From positions 1-33,834 of the forward strand of contig PLIU01000184.1 in assembly GCA_003140095.1 (NCBI GenBank): a stretch of 33,834 bases of DNA, read 5' to 3'. Below are positions 18,203 through 27,413 of the stretch, piece by piece. Below the pieces are notes generated by a model. It ran no database searches. It saw only the letters and a program-made list of their open reading frames with translations, and was not told the DNA's origin. This DNA comes from Verrucomicrobiales bacterium. GTDB lineage: Bacteria > Verrucomicrobiota > Verrucomicrobiia > Limisphaerales > Palsa-1400. The stretch's first letter is position 1, and each line of letters opens with the position of its first letter. The position numbers were made by a program, and so were the translations under genes.

Positions 18203-19048
18203 TCAGGCCGCAGGACTTTCGCCGACTTGGAAACGCGCGAAACGCCGGATGACAATCTCGTCTCCAAGTTGCTTGGCGATGCTGCCTACGTGTTCCTTGA
18301 TCGAGACTTCCGAGTTGCGTTTGACAAAACCCTGGTCCCACAGGCAGACGCCCTGGTAAAACTTCTCCAACTTGCCTTCGACAATTTTGGCGATGGCCTG
18401 GGGCGGCTTGTTCTTGACTTGCTCAGCGGCGATTTCCTTCTCCTTCGCCACCGTCGCGGCGGGAACTTGCTCGCGCGAGATCACCGCCGGGTTGCCGGCC
18501 GCGATCTGCAGCGTGATGTCTCGGACCAATTGCTTGAATTCCTCCGTCCCCACCGTCGCCTCCTTGCCCGCGCCCACTTCCACCAGCACGCCTACCTTGG
18601 CGCCGGTGTGAATGTAGGCCGCCGCGATCCCGTTGCCGGCCACTTCGTAACGGACAAAGCGCGGTATTTGAATATTCTCCCCGATGCGCGCCACGGCGGC
18701 CACCCGCTCCGCTTCCAGCGACTCCAACGTTGCGCCGAACGCCAGCCTGCGCGTGAGGTCGTCGTAGAAGGCCCGGAAGGTATCGTTGCGGGCGACGAAA
18801 TCGGTCTCGCAATCGATCTCGGCCAGGACGCCTGTTTTGGCGCCGGGCAGGATGCACTGCGCGATGACGCCTTCCTTGGCCTGACGCGTGGACTTTTTGG
18901 TGGCCGCGGCGACCCCCTTCGTGCGCAGAAGATCCACAGCGGCGTCAAAGTTTCCGTTGGCCTCGACCAGAGCCCTCTTGCATTCCATAAGGCCCGCGCC
19001 CGTTAACTCGCGCAGCTTGCCCACGTCGGCGGCGGTAAAATCAGCCAT
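18203..19048 (-). CDS. tsf: Elongation factor Ts
   Basis: This 281-residue nucleotide exchange factor for EF-Tu has the N-terminal UBA-like domain (VGKLRELTGAGLMECKRAL), the core ETDFVARND motif that contacts EF-Tu, and the later VCLWDQGFVK segment before the C-terminal helix. The ATG at 19048 (MADFTAADV) fits the family N-terminus; a TTG three codons upstream is less likely. It lies 25 bases after rpsB in the usual order. Confidence 0.97.
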   Translation of the reverse strand: MADFTAADVGKLRELTGAGLMECKRALVEANGNFDAAVDLLRTKGVAAATKKSTRQAKEGVIAQCILPGAKTGVLAEIDCETDFVARNDTFRAFYDDLTRRLAFGATLESLEAERVAAVARIGENIQIPRFVRYEVAGNGIAAAYIHTGAKVGVLVEVGAGKEATVGTEEFKQLVRDITLQIAAGNPAVISREQVPAATVAKEKEIAAEQVKNKPPQAIAKIVEGKLEKFYQGVCLWDQGFVKRNSEVSIKEHVGSIAKQLGDEIVIRRFARFQVGESPAA

Positions 19049-19073
19049 ATATGTCAATTAAAATGTTGAAGGT

Positions 19074-19916
19074 TCAGTTTGCGGCCGGCGCAGTCGCGGC
19101 CATGGCCACGGGCGCCAGTTCGGAGGCTGCGGGCGCCGCCGGCGCGACCTCGACCTGGGCAGATGCCGGCGAGGGCGCGGGTGCCGGGGTTTCTTCGCCT
19201 TGTTGCGCTTTGCGGCGGCCATATTTGGCCTCGTACTCGGCGCGGGCCTGCGTCACCGTCTGCACGACGGTCTGCAAGATCAGCCGCACCGACCGGATCG
19301 CGTCGTCGTTGCCGGCGATGGGATAATCCACCAATTCAGGGTCGCAATTCGTATCGACCAAGGCGACTATGGGGATTTTCAAGCGGCGCCCTTCGGCCAC
19401 CGCGTTGTGCTCGCGCTTGATGTCGACGATGAACATGGCAGCCGGATATTTCTCCATCGTGCGGATGCCATCGAGGTTCTTGAAAAGCCGGGCCGCTTCG
19501 CGCCGGTACATTGACTGCTCCTGTTTGCCGTATTGGGCCAGGCTGCCGTCGGTCTCCCAGCGTTCGATCTGTTTGAGGCGGGCGATGGAGCGTTTGATGG
19601 TGTTGAAATTGGTCAGTGTGCCGCCCAGCCAGCGTTCGGTTACGTAAAGCTGGCCGCAGTTCTTGGCCGATTCTTTGACCGCTTCCTGCGCCTGCTTCTT
19701 GGTGCCGACAAAGAGCACGCTGCCGCCCCGGCTGACGACCCCGTGAAGGAAGTCGCAAGCGGTTTCCAACTGAGTGAGGGACTTGCTCAGATCAATGATA
19801 TGAATGCCGTTGCGCGCGTCGAAGATGAAAGGCTTCATCTTGGGATTCCAGCGCCGGGTCTGGTGTCCGAAGTGGACGCCAGCATCCAGCAATTCCTTGA
19901 GGCCAATACTGATCAC
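19074..19916 (-). CDS. rpsB: 30S ribosomal protein S2
   Basis: This 280-residue protein matches S2: [15 protein letters not shown] at the N-terminus, [41 protein letters not shown], and [23 protein letters not shown]-terminal tail of about 45 alanine/proline-rich residues goes beyond the conserved core. The GTG at 19916 is chosen because an AAGGA lies about 6 bases upstream and the protein then begins [13 protein letters not shown], as in homologues; a longer in-frame start at 20015 would add 33 residues without family likeness. It is the first gene of rpsB-tsf-pyrH-frr. Confidence 0.96.
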   Translation of the reverse strand: MISIGLKELLDAGVHFGHQTRRWNPKMKPFIFDARNGIHIIDLSKSLTQLETACDFLHGVVSRGGSVLFVGTKKQAQEAVKESAKNCGQLYVTERWLGGTLTNFNTIKRSIARLKQIERWETDGSLAQYGKQEQSMYRREAARLFKNLDGIRTMEKYPAAMFIVDIKREHNAVAEGRRLKIPIVALVDTNCDPELVDYPIAGNDDAIRSVRLILQTVVQTVTQARAEYEAKYGRRKAQQGEETPAPAPSPASAQVEVAPAAPAASELAPVAMAATAPAAN

Positions 19917-20072
19917 GATTTTCCTTTTGTTAGAAATCCGGGCCCCGTAACGGAGCCGGACCATCCCGCGGAACACGGGATTAAGTTTAGTGTTATTATG
20001 GCCACCCGCCCCCACACGGGAGCGGCATTGAGGCCGTTTCCTTTCGAACGCATTTCGCCCAAAAGAGTAGCA

Positions 20073-20100
20073 AGCCTACCACACCCCGCCCGGAACGCAA
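20073..20100 (-). promoter_or_regulatory. Weak promoter candidate for rpsB operon
   Basis: On the minus strand TTGCGT (20100-20095), a 16-base spacer and TAGGCT (20078-20073) give a possible promoter with a leader of about 150 bases. Both boxes are imperfect, and another AT-rich element, CATAAT, lies further downstream without a good -35. Confidence 0.25.
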
Positions 20101-20102
20101 AT

Positions 20103-20129
20103 TGATTTTTTGGGGACTGATTTTTTGGG
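20103..20129 (+). repeat. Tandem direct repeat upstream of gcvP
   Basis: TGATTTTTTGGG occurs at 20103-20114 and again at 20118-20129, so the 12-base unit repeats with a 15-base period. It lies between the divergent rpsB and gcvP genes, just upstream of the gcvP promoter candidate. Confidence 0.6.
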
Positions 20130-20138
20130 AAAAGCCGC

Positions 20139-20166
20139 TTGCATTGCGGCCAACTCAATTTAAGTT
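20139..20166 (+). promoter_or_regulatory. Possible promoter of gcvP
   Basis: TTGCAT (20139-20144), a 16-base spacer and TAAGTT (20161-20166) form a promoter-like pair. The -10 ends 6 bases before the gcvP ATG, so transcription would start at or beside the start codon. No Shine-Dalgarno lies upstream of the gene, consistent with a leaderless mRNA. Confidence 0.35.
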
Positions 20167-20172
20167 CGCCTT

Positions 20173-23052
20173 ATGTCTGAACTCTCGACACTTTCGGCCG
20201 GACACGCTCTCTCCCCATCGCTGGAGCCTGCGGATAAGTTTGTGCATCGACACATCGGTCCCAACGCCGGTGAGACGGCGCAGATGTTGCACGAACTGGG
20301 CTTCGCCACCCTCGATGGGTTGATTGACGCCGTGGTCCCGGCGACCATCCGCCTGGCCAAGCCCCTCCAACTTCCCGCCGGTTTGGGGGAGCATGACGCG
20401 CTGGACGAATTGCGCGCCATCGCGGGGAAAAACCAGGTCTTTCACTCCTTCATCGGCATGGGATACTCCGATTGCGTCACCCCGCCGGTCATCCAACGAA
20501 ACCTCTTGGAAAATCCGGGCTGGTACACCCAATACACCCCTTACCAGGCGGAGATTTCCCAGGGCCGCCTGGAGGCGCTGCTCAATTTCCAGACCATGAC
20601 CAGCGATTTGACCGGCCTGCCCATCGCCAATGCTTCCTTGCTCGACGAGGCCACCGCCGCCGCCGAAGCGATGCACCTGTGCCAGAATGTCCGGCCGGAG
20701 CGCAGCGTCTTTTTTGTCTCGCGAACCTGCCATCCGCAGACCATCGAGGTCGTGCAGACCCGCGCCCGGCCCCTGGGAATCGAAGTGGTCGTGGGCGATC
20801 ATCACACGTTTCCATGCGACGAAACAGTCTTCGGCGCGTTGGTTCAATATCCAGCCACCGACGGCGCCATTTTCGACTATGAAGGGTTCGCCCAACAGGT
20901 CCACGGTGCGGGCGCCCTGCTGGTGGTGGCGGCGGATTTGCTGGCGCTGACGCGGCTGCGGCCGCCGGGAGAATTTGGCGCGGACGTGGCGGTGGGCAGC
21001 GCGCAACGATTCGGCGTGCCCATGGGGTACGGCGGCCCGCACGCCGCATTTTTTACCACGACTGAAGCCTGTAAAAGGCTGATTCCGGGCCGATTGGTCG
21101 GCGTCTCCAGAGATTCGGCCGGCCATCCCGCTTTGCGCCTCTCCTTGCAAACGCGCGAACAACACATCCGCCGCGAGAAGGCCACCAGCAATATCTGCAC
21201 GGCCCAGGCCCTGCTGGCCAACATCGCCTCCAGCTACGCCGTCTATCATGGCCCCGGCGGCTTGAAAAAAATCGCGCGCCGGGTGCAATTATTGACAGCG
21301 GCGCTGGCCGAAGGACTCCAACAACTGGGCTTCGACCCGGCGCAAACGCAGCCGGCCCCGTTTTTCGACACGTTGAAGATCCAACTCGGCGCCAAACGCC
21401 TGGAAATCCTCAGGGCGGCGGAAGCCGGCCGAATGAACTTCCGCCACTTCGATGCGCAGACCATCGGAATCTCCCTGGACGAAACGACGGGGGAGAAAGA
21501 CGTGCTCGATATTCTGGCGGTTTTCAACGGCGGGAAAGCGCCGGAACTTTCGCTTTCCGCGCTGGCCGCGAAAGTCGCGGCGGATTATCCCGCGCCGCTG
21601 GCGCGAACCAGCCCGTTCCTAAAACAGGCCGTCTTCAACACGCATCATTCGGAAACGAAGATGCTGCGCTATTTGCGGCGGCTGGAAAGCCGGGACTTGT
21701 CGTTGACAACTTCTATGATTCCGCTCGGCTCCTGCACCATGAAGCTCAACGGGACGGCCGAGATGCTGCCCATTTCCTGGCCGGAATTCGCCCGGCTTCA
21801 TCCCTTCGCGCCCTTGTCGCAGACGCGCGGCTACCAGGCCATTTTCCGGCAATTGGAAGAATGGCTGGCGGAAATAACCGGCTTGGCGGGCTGCTCCCTG
21901 CAACCCAACTCTGGCGCGCAAGGCGAATACGCCGGCCTGCTGGTCATCCAAAAGTATCACCAGACCCGCGGCCAGCCGCACCGGCGCGTCTGCCTGATCC
22001 CCGCCTCCGCCCACGGCACCAACCCCGCCAGCGCCGCCATGATCGGCTGGGACATCGTCCCGGTGGCCTGTGACGCCGGCGGAAATATAGATTTGACGGA
22101 CTTGCGCGCCAAAGCCGCGGCGCACCAGGAGGACCTGGCCGCGCTCATGGTTACTTATCCCTCCACGCACGGCGTCTTTGAGGAGGGCATCCGCGACCTA
22201 TGCCAGATTGTCCACGATCACGGCGGGCAGGTCTATATGGACGGCGCGAACATGAACGCCCAGGTCGGCTTGTGCAGTCCCGGCGGCATGGGAGCCGACG
22301 TTTGCCACCTCAATTTGCACAAAACCTTTTGCATTCCGCACGGCGGCGGCGGCCCCGGCATGGGGCCGATTTGCGTGGCGGAGCACTTGACGGAATTTCT
22401 GCCCGGCCATCCGGTGGTCAATCTCGGCGGCGAAAACCCGATCGGTGCCGTCGCCGCCGCGCCGTGGGGCAGCGCGAACATCTTGATCATCCCATGGGTG
22501 TACATCGCCCTCATGGGCGGGGCCGGATTGACCGAGGCCACGCGCATGGCCATTCTCAATGCCAACTACATCGCGCGGCGGCTCGACACTTATTTCCCGA
22601 CGCTTTACAAAGGCAAGAGCGGATTCGTCGCGCACGAGTGCATCGCCGACTTGCGCCAATTCAAAAGTGTGACCGTCGAGGACGTGGCCAAGCGGCTGAT
22701 GGATTATGGCTTTCACGCCCCGACCATTTCCTTCCCCGTGCCCGGCACGATGATGATCGAGCCGACCGAAAGCGAATCGAAGGAGGAATTGGACCGTTTT
22801 TGCGACGCGCTCATCGCCATCCACGCCGAGATCCAGGAAATCGAATCCGGCCAGATGGACCGCCTCAACAACCTGCTCAAAAACGCGCCGCACACCGCGG
22901 CCGCGGTGGTCAAGGAACCGTGGGACCGCCCCTATTCGCGCGAGCGCGCCGCTTTCCCCGCCGCGTGGACGCGAGAGCATAAGTACTGGCCTGCCGCCGG
23001 CCGCATCGACAGCGTGTGGGGCGACCGGAATTTGGTTTGCACCTGCGGATAG
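20173..23052 (+). CDS. gcvP: Glycine dehydrogenase (decarboxylating), P-protein of the glycine cleavage system
   Basis: This 959-residue single-chain P-protein decarboxylates glycine with PLP and passes the aminomethyl group to the lipoyl arm of GcvH. It begins [17 protein letters not shown], the family N-terminus, and contains [35 protein letters not shown], the central [12 protein letters not shown], and the PLP-lysine region [16 protein letters not shown] with K717. It also has [20 protein letters not shown] just before. Length equals the fused alpha plus beta halves, as in E. coli. The gcvT and gcvH genes are not in the window. The ATG has no Shine-Dalgarno. It is followed 53 bases later by an Fe-S assembly gene with its own promoter candidate. 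Confidence 0.97.
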   Translation: MSELSTLSAGHALSPSLEPADKFVHRHIGPNAGETAQMLHELGFATLDGLIDAVVPATIRLAKPLQLPAGLGEHDALDELRAIAGKNQVFHSFIGMGYSDCVTPPVIQRNLLENPGWYTQYTPYQAEISQGRLEALLNFQTMTSDLTGLPIANASLLDEATAAAEAMHLCQNVRPERSVFFVSRTCHPQTIEVVQTRARPLGIEVVVGDHHTFPCDETVFGALVQYPATDGAIFDYEGFAQQVHGAGALLVVAADLLALTRLRPPGEFGADVAVGSAQRFGVPMGYGGPHAAFFTTTEACKRLIPGRLVGVSRDSAGHPALRLSLQTREQHIRREKATSNICTAQALLANIASSYAVYHGPGGLKKIARRVQLLTAALAEGLQQLGFDPAQTQPAPFFDTLKIQLGAKRLEILRAAEAGRMNFRHFDAQTIGISLDETTGEKDVLDILAVFNGGKAPELSLSALAAKVAADYPAPLARTSPFLKQAVFNTHHSETKMLRYLRRLESRDLSLTTSMIPLGSCTMKLNGTAEMLPISWPEFARLHPFAPLSQTRGYQAIFRQLEEWLAEITGLAGCSLQPNSGAQGEYAGLLVIQKYHQTRGQPHRRVCLIPASAHGTNPASAAMIGWDIVPVACDAGGNIDLTDLRAKAAAHQEDLAALMVTYPSTHGVFEEGIRDLCQIVHDHGGQVYMDGANMNAQVGLCSPGGMGADVCHLNLHKTFCIPHGGGGPGMGPICVAEHLTEFLPGHPVVNLGGENPIGAVAAAPWGSANILIIPWVYIALMGGAGLTEATRMAILNANYIARRLDTYFPTLYKGKSGFVAHECIADLRQFKSVTVEDVAKRLMDYGFHAPTISFPVPGTMMIEPTESESKEELDRFCDALIAIHAEIQEIESGQMDRLNNLLKNAPHTAAAVVKEPWDRPYSRERAAFPAAWTREHKYWPAAGRIDSVWGDRNLVCTCG

Positions 23053-23067
23053 GATAACGAATTGGTT

Positions 23068-23096
23068 TTGACACCTCCGCGATTGTCGCGTACGTT
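23068..23096 (+). promoter_or_regulatory. Promoter of the Fe-S assembly gene
   Basis: A perfect TTGACA (23068-23073), a 17-base spacer and TACGTT (23091-23096) lie directly upstream. The -10 ends 9 bases before the ATG at 23106, giving a predicted leader of only about 3 bases. Confidence 0.5.
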
Positions 23097-23105
23097 GCAA
23101 GCGAC

Positions 23106-23456
23106 ATGAGCAACGATACGGTGGTGACATTGACCGAGACCGCCGCCAACGAAATTCGCGCCAAACTGGCGGCGGATGCGGAAGGCGCGGCCAAGGGTTT
23201 GCGCCTCTACGTGGAAAAGGGAGGCTGCTCCGGGCTGCAATACGGCATGGTTTTCGACCAAAGGCGGCCCGATGATTTGGAGGCGTCGTACTTTGGCGTG
23301 TCCGTGCTGGTGGATCCTTTCAGCGCCGATTACATTCGAGGCGCAGTGGTGGATTATTCGGACGCCCTGACCGGCGGCGGATTTAAAATCACCAACCCCA
23401 AGGCCGCGCAAAGCTGCGGCTGCGGCAAATCCTTCGAGCCTGAGCGGCAGGGGTAA
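23106..23456 (+). CDS. Iron-sulfur cluster insertion protein, HesB/IscA/ErpA family
   Basis: This 116-residue A-type carrier has three conserved cysteines: C41 in GGCSGLQYGM, and C104 and C106 in SCGCGKSF near the C-terminus. These bind an Fe-S cluster or iron for delivery to apo-proteins. The N-terminal VTLTETAANEIRAKL segment is typical. No isc or suf genes are adjacent, so whether it is ErpA or another A-type carrier cannot be told. It is convergent with the fourth TMTC-like gene; only 14 bases separate the stop codons. No Shine-Dalgarno is visible. Confidence 0.93.
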   Translation: MSNDTVVTLTETAANEIRAKLAADAEGAAKGLRLYVEKGGCSGLQYGMVFDQRRPDDLEASYFGVSVLVDPFSADYIRGAVVDYSDALTGGGFKITNPKAAQSCGCGKSFEPERQG

Positions 23457-23470
23457 GGTTCGAATTCTCT

Positions 23471-25465
23471 TCAGGGTTTGGCCGTCTGCAAGGCCTGAAG
23501 CTGCGCCGACAGACTTTCGGCCAGGGAAGTTTCGCCGGCGGCGCGGGCCAGTTCCAGCGCGCGGGTGGTGACGGCCACGGCGCGGTCTGGGCGGCCGGCA
23601 CGGGCGTAGGCGGCGGCGAGTTTGCCGAGCATGAAATGGACCCCGGCCAGTTGCGGGCGCAATTGGGCGACTTCTTCGTATTGACTTAACGCTTCGTCCA
23701 ACTGCCCCGCCGCCAGCAGCAGGCCGCCCAGGTTGTAGCGAGCTTCGACGAAATTCGAGTTCAGCCTGATGGCGCGCTCGAAATGAGACCGGGCTTGGTT
23801 GGTCTCGCCCAGCCTCAAGAGGATGCCGCCGAGGTCGTTGTGGGCCAGCGGATAGTCCGGCTCCAGCGCGAGGGATTGCTGGTAATTGGTGATGGCGGCG
23901 GGAATGCGGCCAGTTTGCAGCAGGGCGTAGCCAAGGTTGCAATAGGCGTTGGCGAAATCCGGCCGCAGTCGGACCGCCGTTTGGAAGTTGGTGATCGCGG
24001 CCTCATATTGGTCCTTCTTCAAGCAGGCGCGGCCGAGGTTGTAATAGGCGTCGGGACTGTTCGGCTGCGCGGCGATGGCTTCCTGAAAATATGAAATCGA
24101 GTCATCGACGCGGCCCTTTTCCAGCAGAGCAAAGCCGAGATTATTGCGCGCGACGGGGTCGCCGGGATTTACGGCCAGAACTTCCTGCGAGAGGGAGATG
24201 CAAGGATCCAATTGTCCCTTGTCCAATAGCGCCTTGGCCAGATTGTTGCGGGCGATGTTGGAAGTAGGCGTGCTGGCCAGCGTGGCCCGCCACAGGGTTT
24301 CGCTGTCCGCATAATTCCGGCACTGGCGCCAGGTCAGAGTCCCCAGCAGCAGCAGCACGGATGCATAAGTCGCCGTTTTCACGGCGGCGAAGCGGCCGGC
24401 GAGCCTGTCAAACAGAGCCGCCGCCAGCGCCAAGGGACCGATGCTCGCCACATACTGGTAGTGGTCGGCCACGAACGTATAACGAAAGGTATATTCGGTG
24501 ATAAAGCCCAGCAAAGGCGCCAGCATGGCAACATAAAAAAGCGCCGCCGTTTTCAAGCCGCGCCCATCGGTCCAAATCACCGCGGCCGCCATGAGGCAAG
24601 CCGCCAGCCAGAAATACTGCCACGGATCGGCGGGGTTGATGTGCCAGCGCGCATAACTAAACGACAATCCCGCCGGCCAAATGAGTTTTCCAACATAGAA
24701 GCAGATCGCCCGACTGGCGATCAGCAAACGGCTCATCCAACCGATGGCAAAGGCCTCTCCGACTGCGTATTGATGGTGTCGTTCCCACCAAATGCTAACC
24801 ATACCCATGATCAGCCCCATCGCGAAAAAGGGAATGATCTGCCACACGCGCCGGCAGCCAATGGGCTTTCCTTGCAGCCAGAGAATAAGCGGCAACGCCA
24901 CCGGCCACGTGCAGGCGGTGGTTTTGGCGAACAGCGCCAGCGCTTGAAAAAGCAACGCGCCGGCGTAAAAGCGCCACGCGCCGGGCCGGTCCTGGGCAAA
25001 TTCCACCCAGGCCCACGCCGTTAGCAGGCAGAAAAAGAGCGAGAGCACGTTTTTCAATTCCGTGACCCAGGCAACCGATTCGACTTGGACGGGATGCAGC
25101 GCAAAGATGGCCGCTGCCAGCCATGCCGCCGGCACGCGCCATCGCCGCAGCAATCCCCAAAGCACAAGGGCATTGGCGGCGTGCAGCAGAATATTGAACC
25201 AATGATAACCGCTGGAAGCCAAGCCCCAGACGCAACGCTCCATCCGCAACACCGTATAGACCAGCGGAAAGTATTGCGAAGGCGATTCCTGCGAGAACCA
25301 GATCCGCTTCAGGCCGTCCGGGGCCGTGAGCAGGCGGTTGTGAGTGACATATACGTCGTCGTCCCAGATGAAGCCGGCGTGCCAGACCGGTTGATAGGCC
25401 AGAACGACGGCGACCGCCAGGAACACCGCTTGGAGCCACAAATTGGCGGTTTTTTCAGCGGCCAC
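23471..25465 (-). CDS. TMTC-like membrane protein with C-terminal TPR repeats (fourth and most divergent copy)
   Basis: This 664-residue protein has an N-terminal membrane region (about 10-380) with roughly ten hydrophobic segments, an acidic WDDDVYV motif in the first extracytoplasmic loop (about 34-40) and ALHPVQVESVAWVTELKNVLS after the third or fourth helix. About eight TPR units follow (about 385-660), with repeats such as ARNNLGFALLEKGRVDDSISYFQEAI. The arrangement matches GT-C fold glycosyltransferases of the PMT/TMTC type. It departs from its three neighbours: the ERKD of the HP...E motif is ELKN here, and overall similarity is lower. The start is GTG at 25465 behind a strong GGAAAGGAAAA, overlapping the previous gene by 11 bases. 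Transferase activity is inferred. Confidence 0.75.
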   Translation of the reverse strand: MAAEKTANLWLQAVFLAVAVVLAYQPVWHAGFIWDDDVYVTHNRLLTAPDGLKRIWFSQESPSQYFPLVYTVLRMERCVWGLASSGYHWFNILLHAANALVLWGLLRRWRVPAAWLAAAIFALHPVQVESVAWVTELKNVLSLFFCLLTAWAWVEFAQDRPGAWRFYAGALLFQALALFAKTTACTWPVALPLILWLQGKPIGCRRVWQIIPFFAMGLIMGMVSIWWERHHQYAVGEAFAIGWMSRLLIASRAICFYVGKLIWPAGLSFSYARWHINPADPWQYFWLAACLMAAAVIWTDGRGLKTAALFYVAMLAPLLGFITEYTFRYTFVADHYQYVASIGPLALAAALFDRLAGRFAAVKTATYASVLLLLGTLTWRQCRNYADSETLWRATLASTPTSNIARNNLAKALLDKGQLDPCISLSQEVLAVNPGDPVARNNLGFALLEKGRVDDSISYFQEAIAAQPNSPDAYYNLGRACLKKDQYEAAITNFQTAVRLRPDFANAYCNLGYALLQTGRIPAAITNYQQSLALEPDYPLAHNDLGGILLRLGETNQARSHFERAIRLNSNFVEARYNLGGLLLAAGQLDEALSQYEEVAQLRPQLAGVHFMLGKLAAAYARAGRPDRAVAVTTRALELARAAGETSLAESLSAQLQALQTAKP

Positions 25466-27413
25466 TTTTCCTTTCCCGCGTGGCCATCAAGGAGGCCAGA
25501 CGTTCGCGGGCGGCCGCGAGAGAAGGCTGAATTTCCACCGCCTTTTGGCAGTGAGCAATGGCCTCGTCCAGGCGACCGCGATACGCCAGAATTCCAGCCA
25601 GGTTGAACTGGGCTTCCGCAAAAGACGGTTCGAGTTCGACGGCGCGCTGGAACTGATCCATCGCTTCGTCCATGCGTCTTTGGCGCAGGAAGATGTTGCC
25701 GAGATCGTTGTGAGCCAGAGCGGCATCGGGATTCAACTCCAAGGCCCGCTCATAAGCGGCGGTGGCTTCGGCAACTTCTCCCTGTTGGAGCAGAGCGTAG
25801 CCAAGATTGCACCACGCTTCCGGCGCGAAGGGCTGGAGGCGGATCGCTTCGCGGCACGAGGCGGCCGCCGCCACGTAGTCGCCCTTTTTCAAATAGGCGC
25901 GGGCGAGAGTTTCGCGGTTCACCTCACTGCGCGATTGGGCCTGGATGGATTTCAAGGCCTCGGCAATGGCTTCATCCACCTTGCCTAGATGCAAAAAAAT
26001 GCGGGACAGTTCATCGTGGACGGTGGGGTCATCAGGCAGGATGGCGCGGGCTTGGCGGCAATGATCGAAGGCCTGATCCCATTCCCCTTTATCAATATAC
26101 CATCGGCTCAGAAGATTATGAGCCATCAGGCAATTGGGGTAACTGCGTAACGTGGCTTCCCACAAAGTGCCACTGTCTTTGTAATCGCCTGTGTGACGCC
26201 AAGCCAGCACCGCAAAAACAACCCCAGCCAGCGCCGCCGCCGCCGTCATGGACGCGCGCAGAAGCGTCCGGCCGGAAGCCAAGTCATACAATCCCCAGAC
26301 CACCATGATCCAGAGTCCGATGCACGGCAGATAAGTGAAACGGTCGGCCAGTGACTGGCCGCCGGCCTGCACCAGGCCGATGTTCGGCACCAGCATTCCC
26401 AAAAACCAAAACCAGCCCACCGCCAAATAAGGGGCAGACCGCGCCCGCCACAAAACCAATCCGGTCACCACGGCCAGCAGCGCTGCCGCACCGGCGATTT
26501 CGCCCGTCCGCCATTGCACATAAGGGTAAAACGCCGCCAAGTCCGCCGGCCAAAAAACTCTTGTCAAATATCGCGTGTAGGCGACCGGCACGTTTGCCAG
26601 ACGAACGCCGAGAGGGAACCGGGCCAGCGAAGCCACGGCTCCCGTGCGCTCCTGGCCCAAGAACGTCACAAGGCTGGAACCGGCGGTCAAAATAAAAAAC
26701 GGGATCTTCTCCACCACCAGACGCCAGGAGAAGTTTGCCCCGAATTCCAGCCGCCTCAGCGGCCAATAATCCAACAACAAGAGAACAAATGGCAGCGTCA
26801 CCAACACTGGCTTGCTCATCAGACCGAGAGCGAAAAATCCCAACGTGAGCGCGTAAAAAACTTTGACCCTTGAACTCTGGCCCGGCGCAGCCTTGGCGAA
26901 GGCGGGTTGAACCTTTAACTCTTCGGCATAGCGGACGTAGGCCCCGACGGTGAGCATCCAGAAAAACACACTGAGCACGTCCTTGCGCTCCGCCACCCAA
27001 ACCACAGACTCCACGCGCAAAGGATGGAGCGCAAACATCGCTGCCACGATGGCGCTGCGCCCCTGCGCGCCGGTCAAGCGGTTTAGTAGCAGCAAAAGCA
27101 GCACGGCATTGGCCGCGTGCAACAACAGGCTGGTCAGGTGATGGCCAGCCGGCTCCAGACCGTAAAGCTGGCAATCCAAGGTATGCGACAACCAGGTGAC
27201 CGGATGCCAATAGTAGGTCGCGACGCTGGTGAAATCCCACCAGACGCCCGGTCCATTGAACCCGTGCCGGACATGCCAATTTTCGGTAACATAGTCGGGA
27301 TCGTCAAAGTTGACAAAGCCGCAGCGAAGAGCCGGCGCAAACACGGCCAGCGCCGCCACGCCGAGCAAGGCGCAGAGCACCCATTTGGTCCGCCGCGTTC
27401 CGGACTCCGTCAT
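25455..27413 (-). CDS. TMTC-like membrane glycosyltransferase candidate with TPR tail (third copy)
   Basis: This 652-residue protein has a membrane domain of about ten segments followed by TPRs from about residue 415. Features of the GT-C-like core are FVNFDDPDYV (about 33-42, acidic pair D37/D38), the WHPVTWLSH and GHHLTSLLLHAANA helices, and ALHPLRVESVVWVAERKDVLS (about 128-146). The acidic pair in the first loop and the HP...E...ERKD motif recall eukaryotic TMTC proteins, which are O-mannosyltransferases with a TPR tail. Donor and acceptor are unknown here. The ATG at 27413 follows GGAGGCG and overlaps the upstream stop by 4 bases (ATGA). It is less like copies one and two in the TPR half but shares long stretches in the membrane half. 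Confidence 0.78.
   Translation of the reverse strand: MTESGTRRTKWVLCALLGVAALAVFAPALRCGFVNFDDPDYVTENWHVRHGFNGPGVWWDFTSVATYYWHPVTWLSHTLDCQLYGLEPAGHHLTSLLLHAANAVLLLLLLNRLTGAQGRSAIVAAMFALHPLRVESVVWVAERKDVLSVFFWMLTVGAYVRYAEELKVQPAFAKAAPGQSSRVKVFYALTLGFFALGLMSKPVLVTLPFVLLLLDYWPLRRLEFGANFSWRLVVEKIPFFILTAGSSLVTFLGQERTGAVASLARFPLGVRLANVPVAYTRYLTRVFWPADLAAFYPYVQWRTGEIAGAAALLAVVTGLVLWRARSAPYLAVGWFWFLGMLVPNIGLVQAGGQSLADRFTYLPCIGLWIMVVWGLYDLASGRTLLRASMTAAAALAGVVFAVLAWRHTGDYKDSGTLWEATLRSYPNCLMAHNLLSRWYIDKGEWDQAFDHCRQARAILPDDPTVHDELSRIFLHLGKVDEAIAEALKSIQAQSRSEVNRETLARAYLKKGDYVAAAASCREAIRLQPFAPEAWCNLGYALLQQGEVAEATAAYERALELNPDAALAHNDLGNIFLRQRRMDEAMDQFQRAVELEPSFAEAQFNLAGILAYRGRLDEAIAHCQKAVEIQPSLAAARERLASLMATRERKSGR

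Larger units (their letters stand above)
19917..20172. promoter_or_regulatory. Divergent intergenic region between rpsB (-) and gcvP (+)
   Basis: These 256 bases hold no gene. The rpsB side is GC-rich with small inverted repeats, for example TCCCG (19964-19968) with CGGGA (19976-19980), so the rpsB leader may fold; S2 autoregulation is known in other bacteria but no specific motif was recognised. The gcvP side holds a short tandem repeat and a GCCGC/GCGGC hairpin (20134-20150). No glycine riboswitch was recognised. Confidence 0.5.

Noticed and set aside
20101..20172. Glycine riboswitch upstream of gcvP
   Set aside because: The leader is too short and the conserved riboswitch core was not seen.
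20155..21288. Minus-strand frame of 377 codons opposite gcvP
   Set aside because: Antisense of gcvP codons, with no recognisable family or ribosome-binding site.
22198..23130. Minus-strand frame of 310 codons opposite the gcvP end
   Set aside because: A shadow of gcvP with composition typical of antisense high-GC frames.
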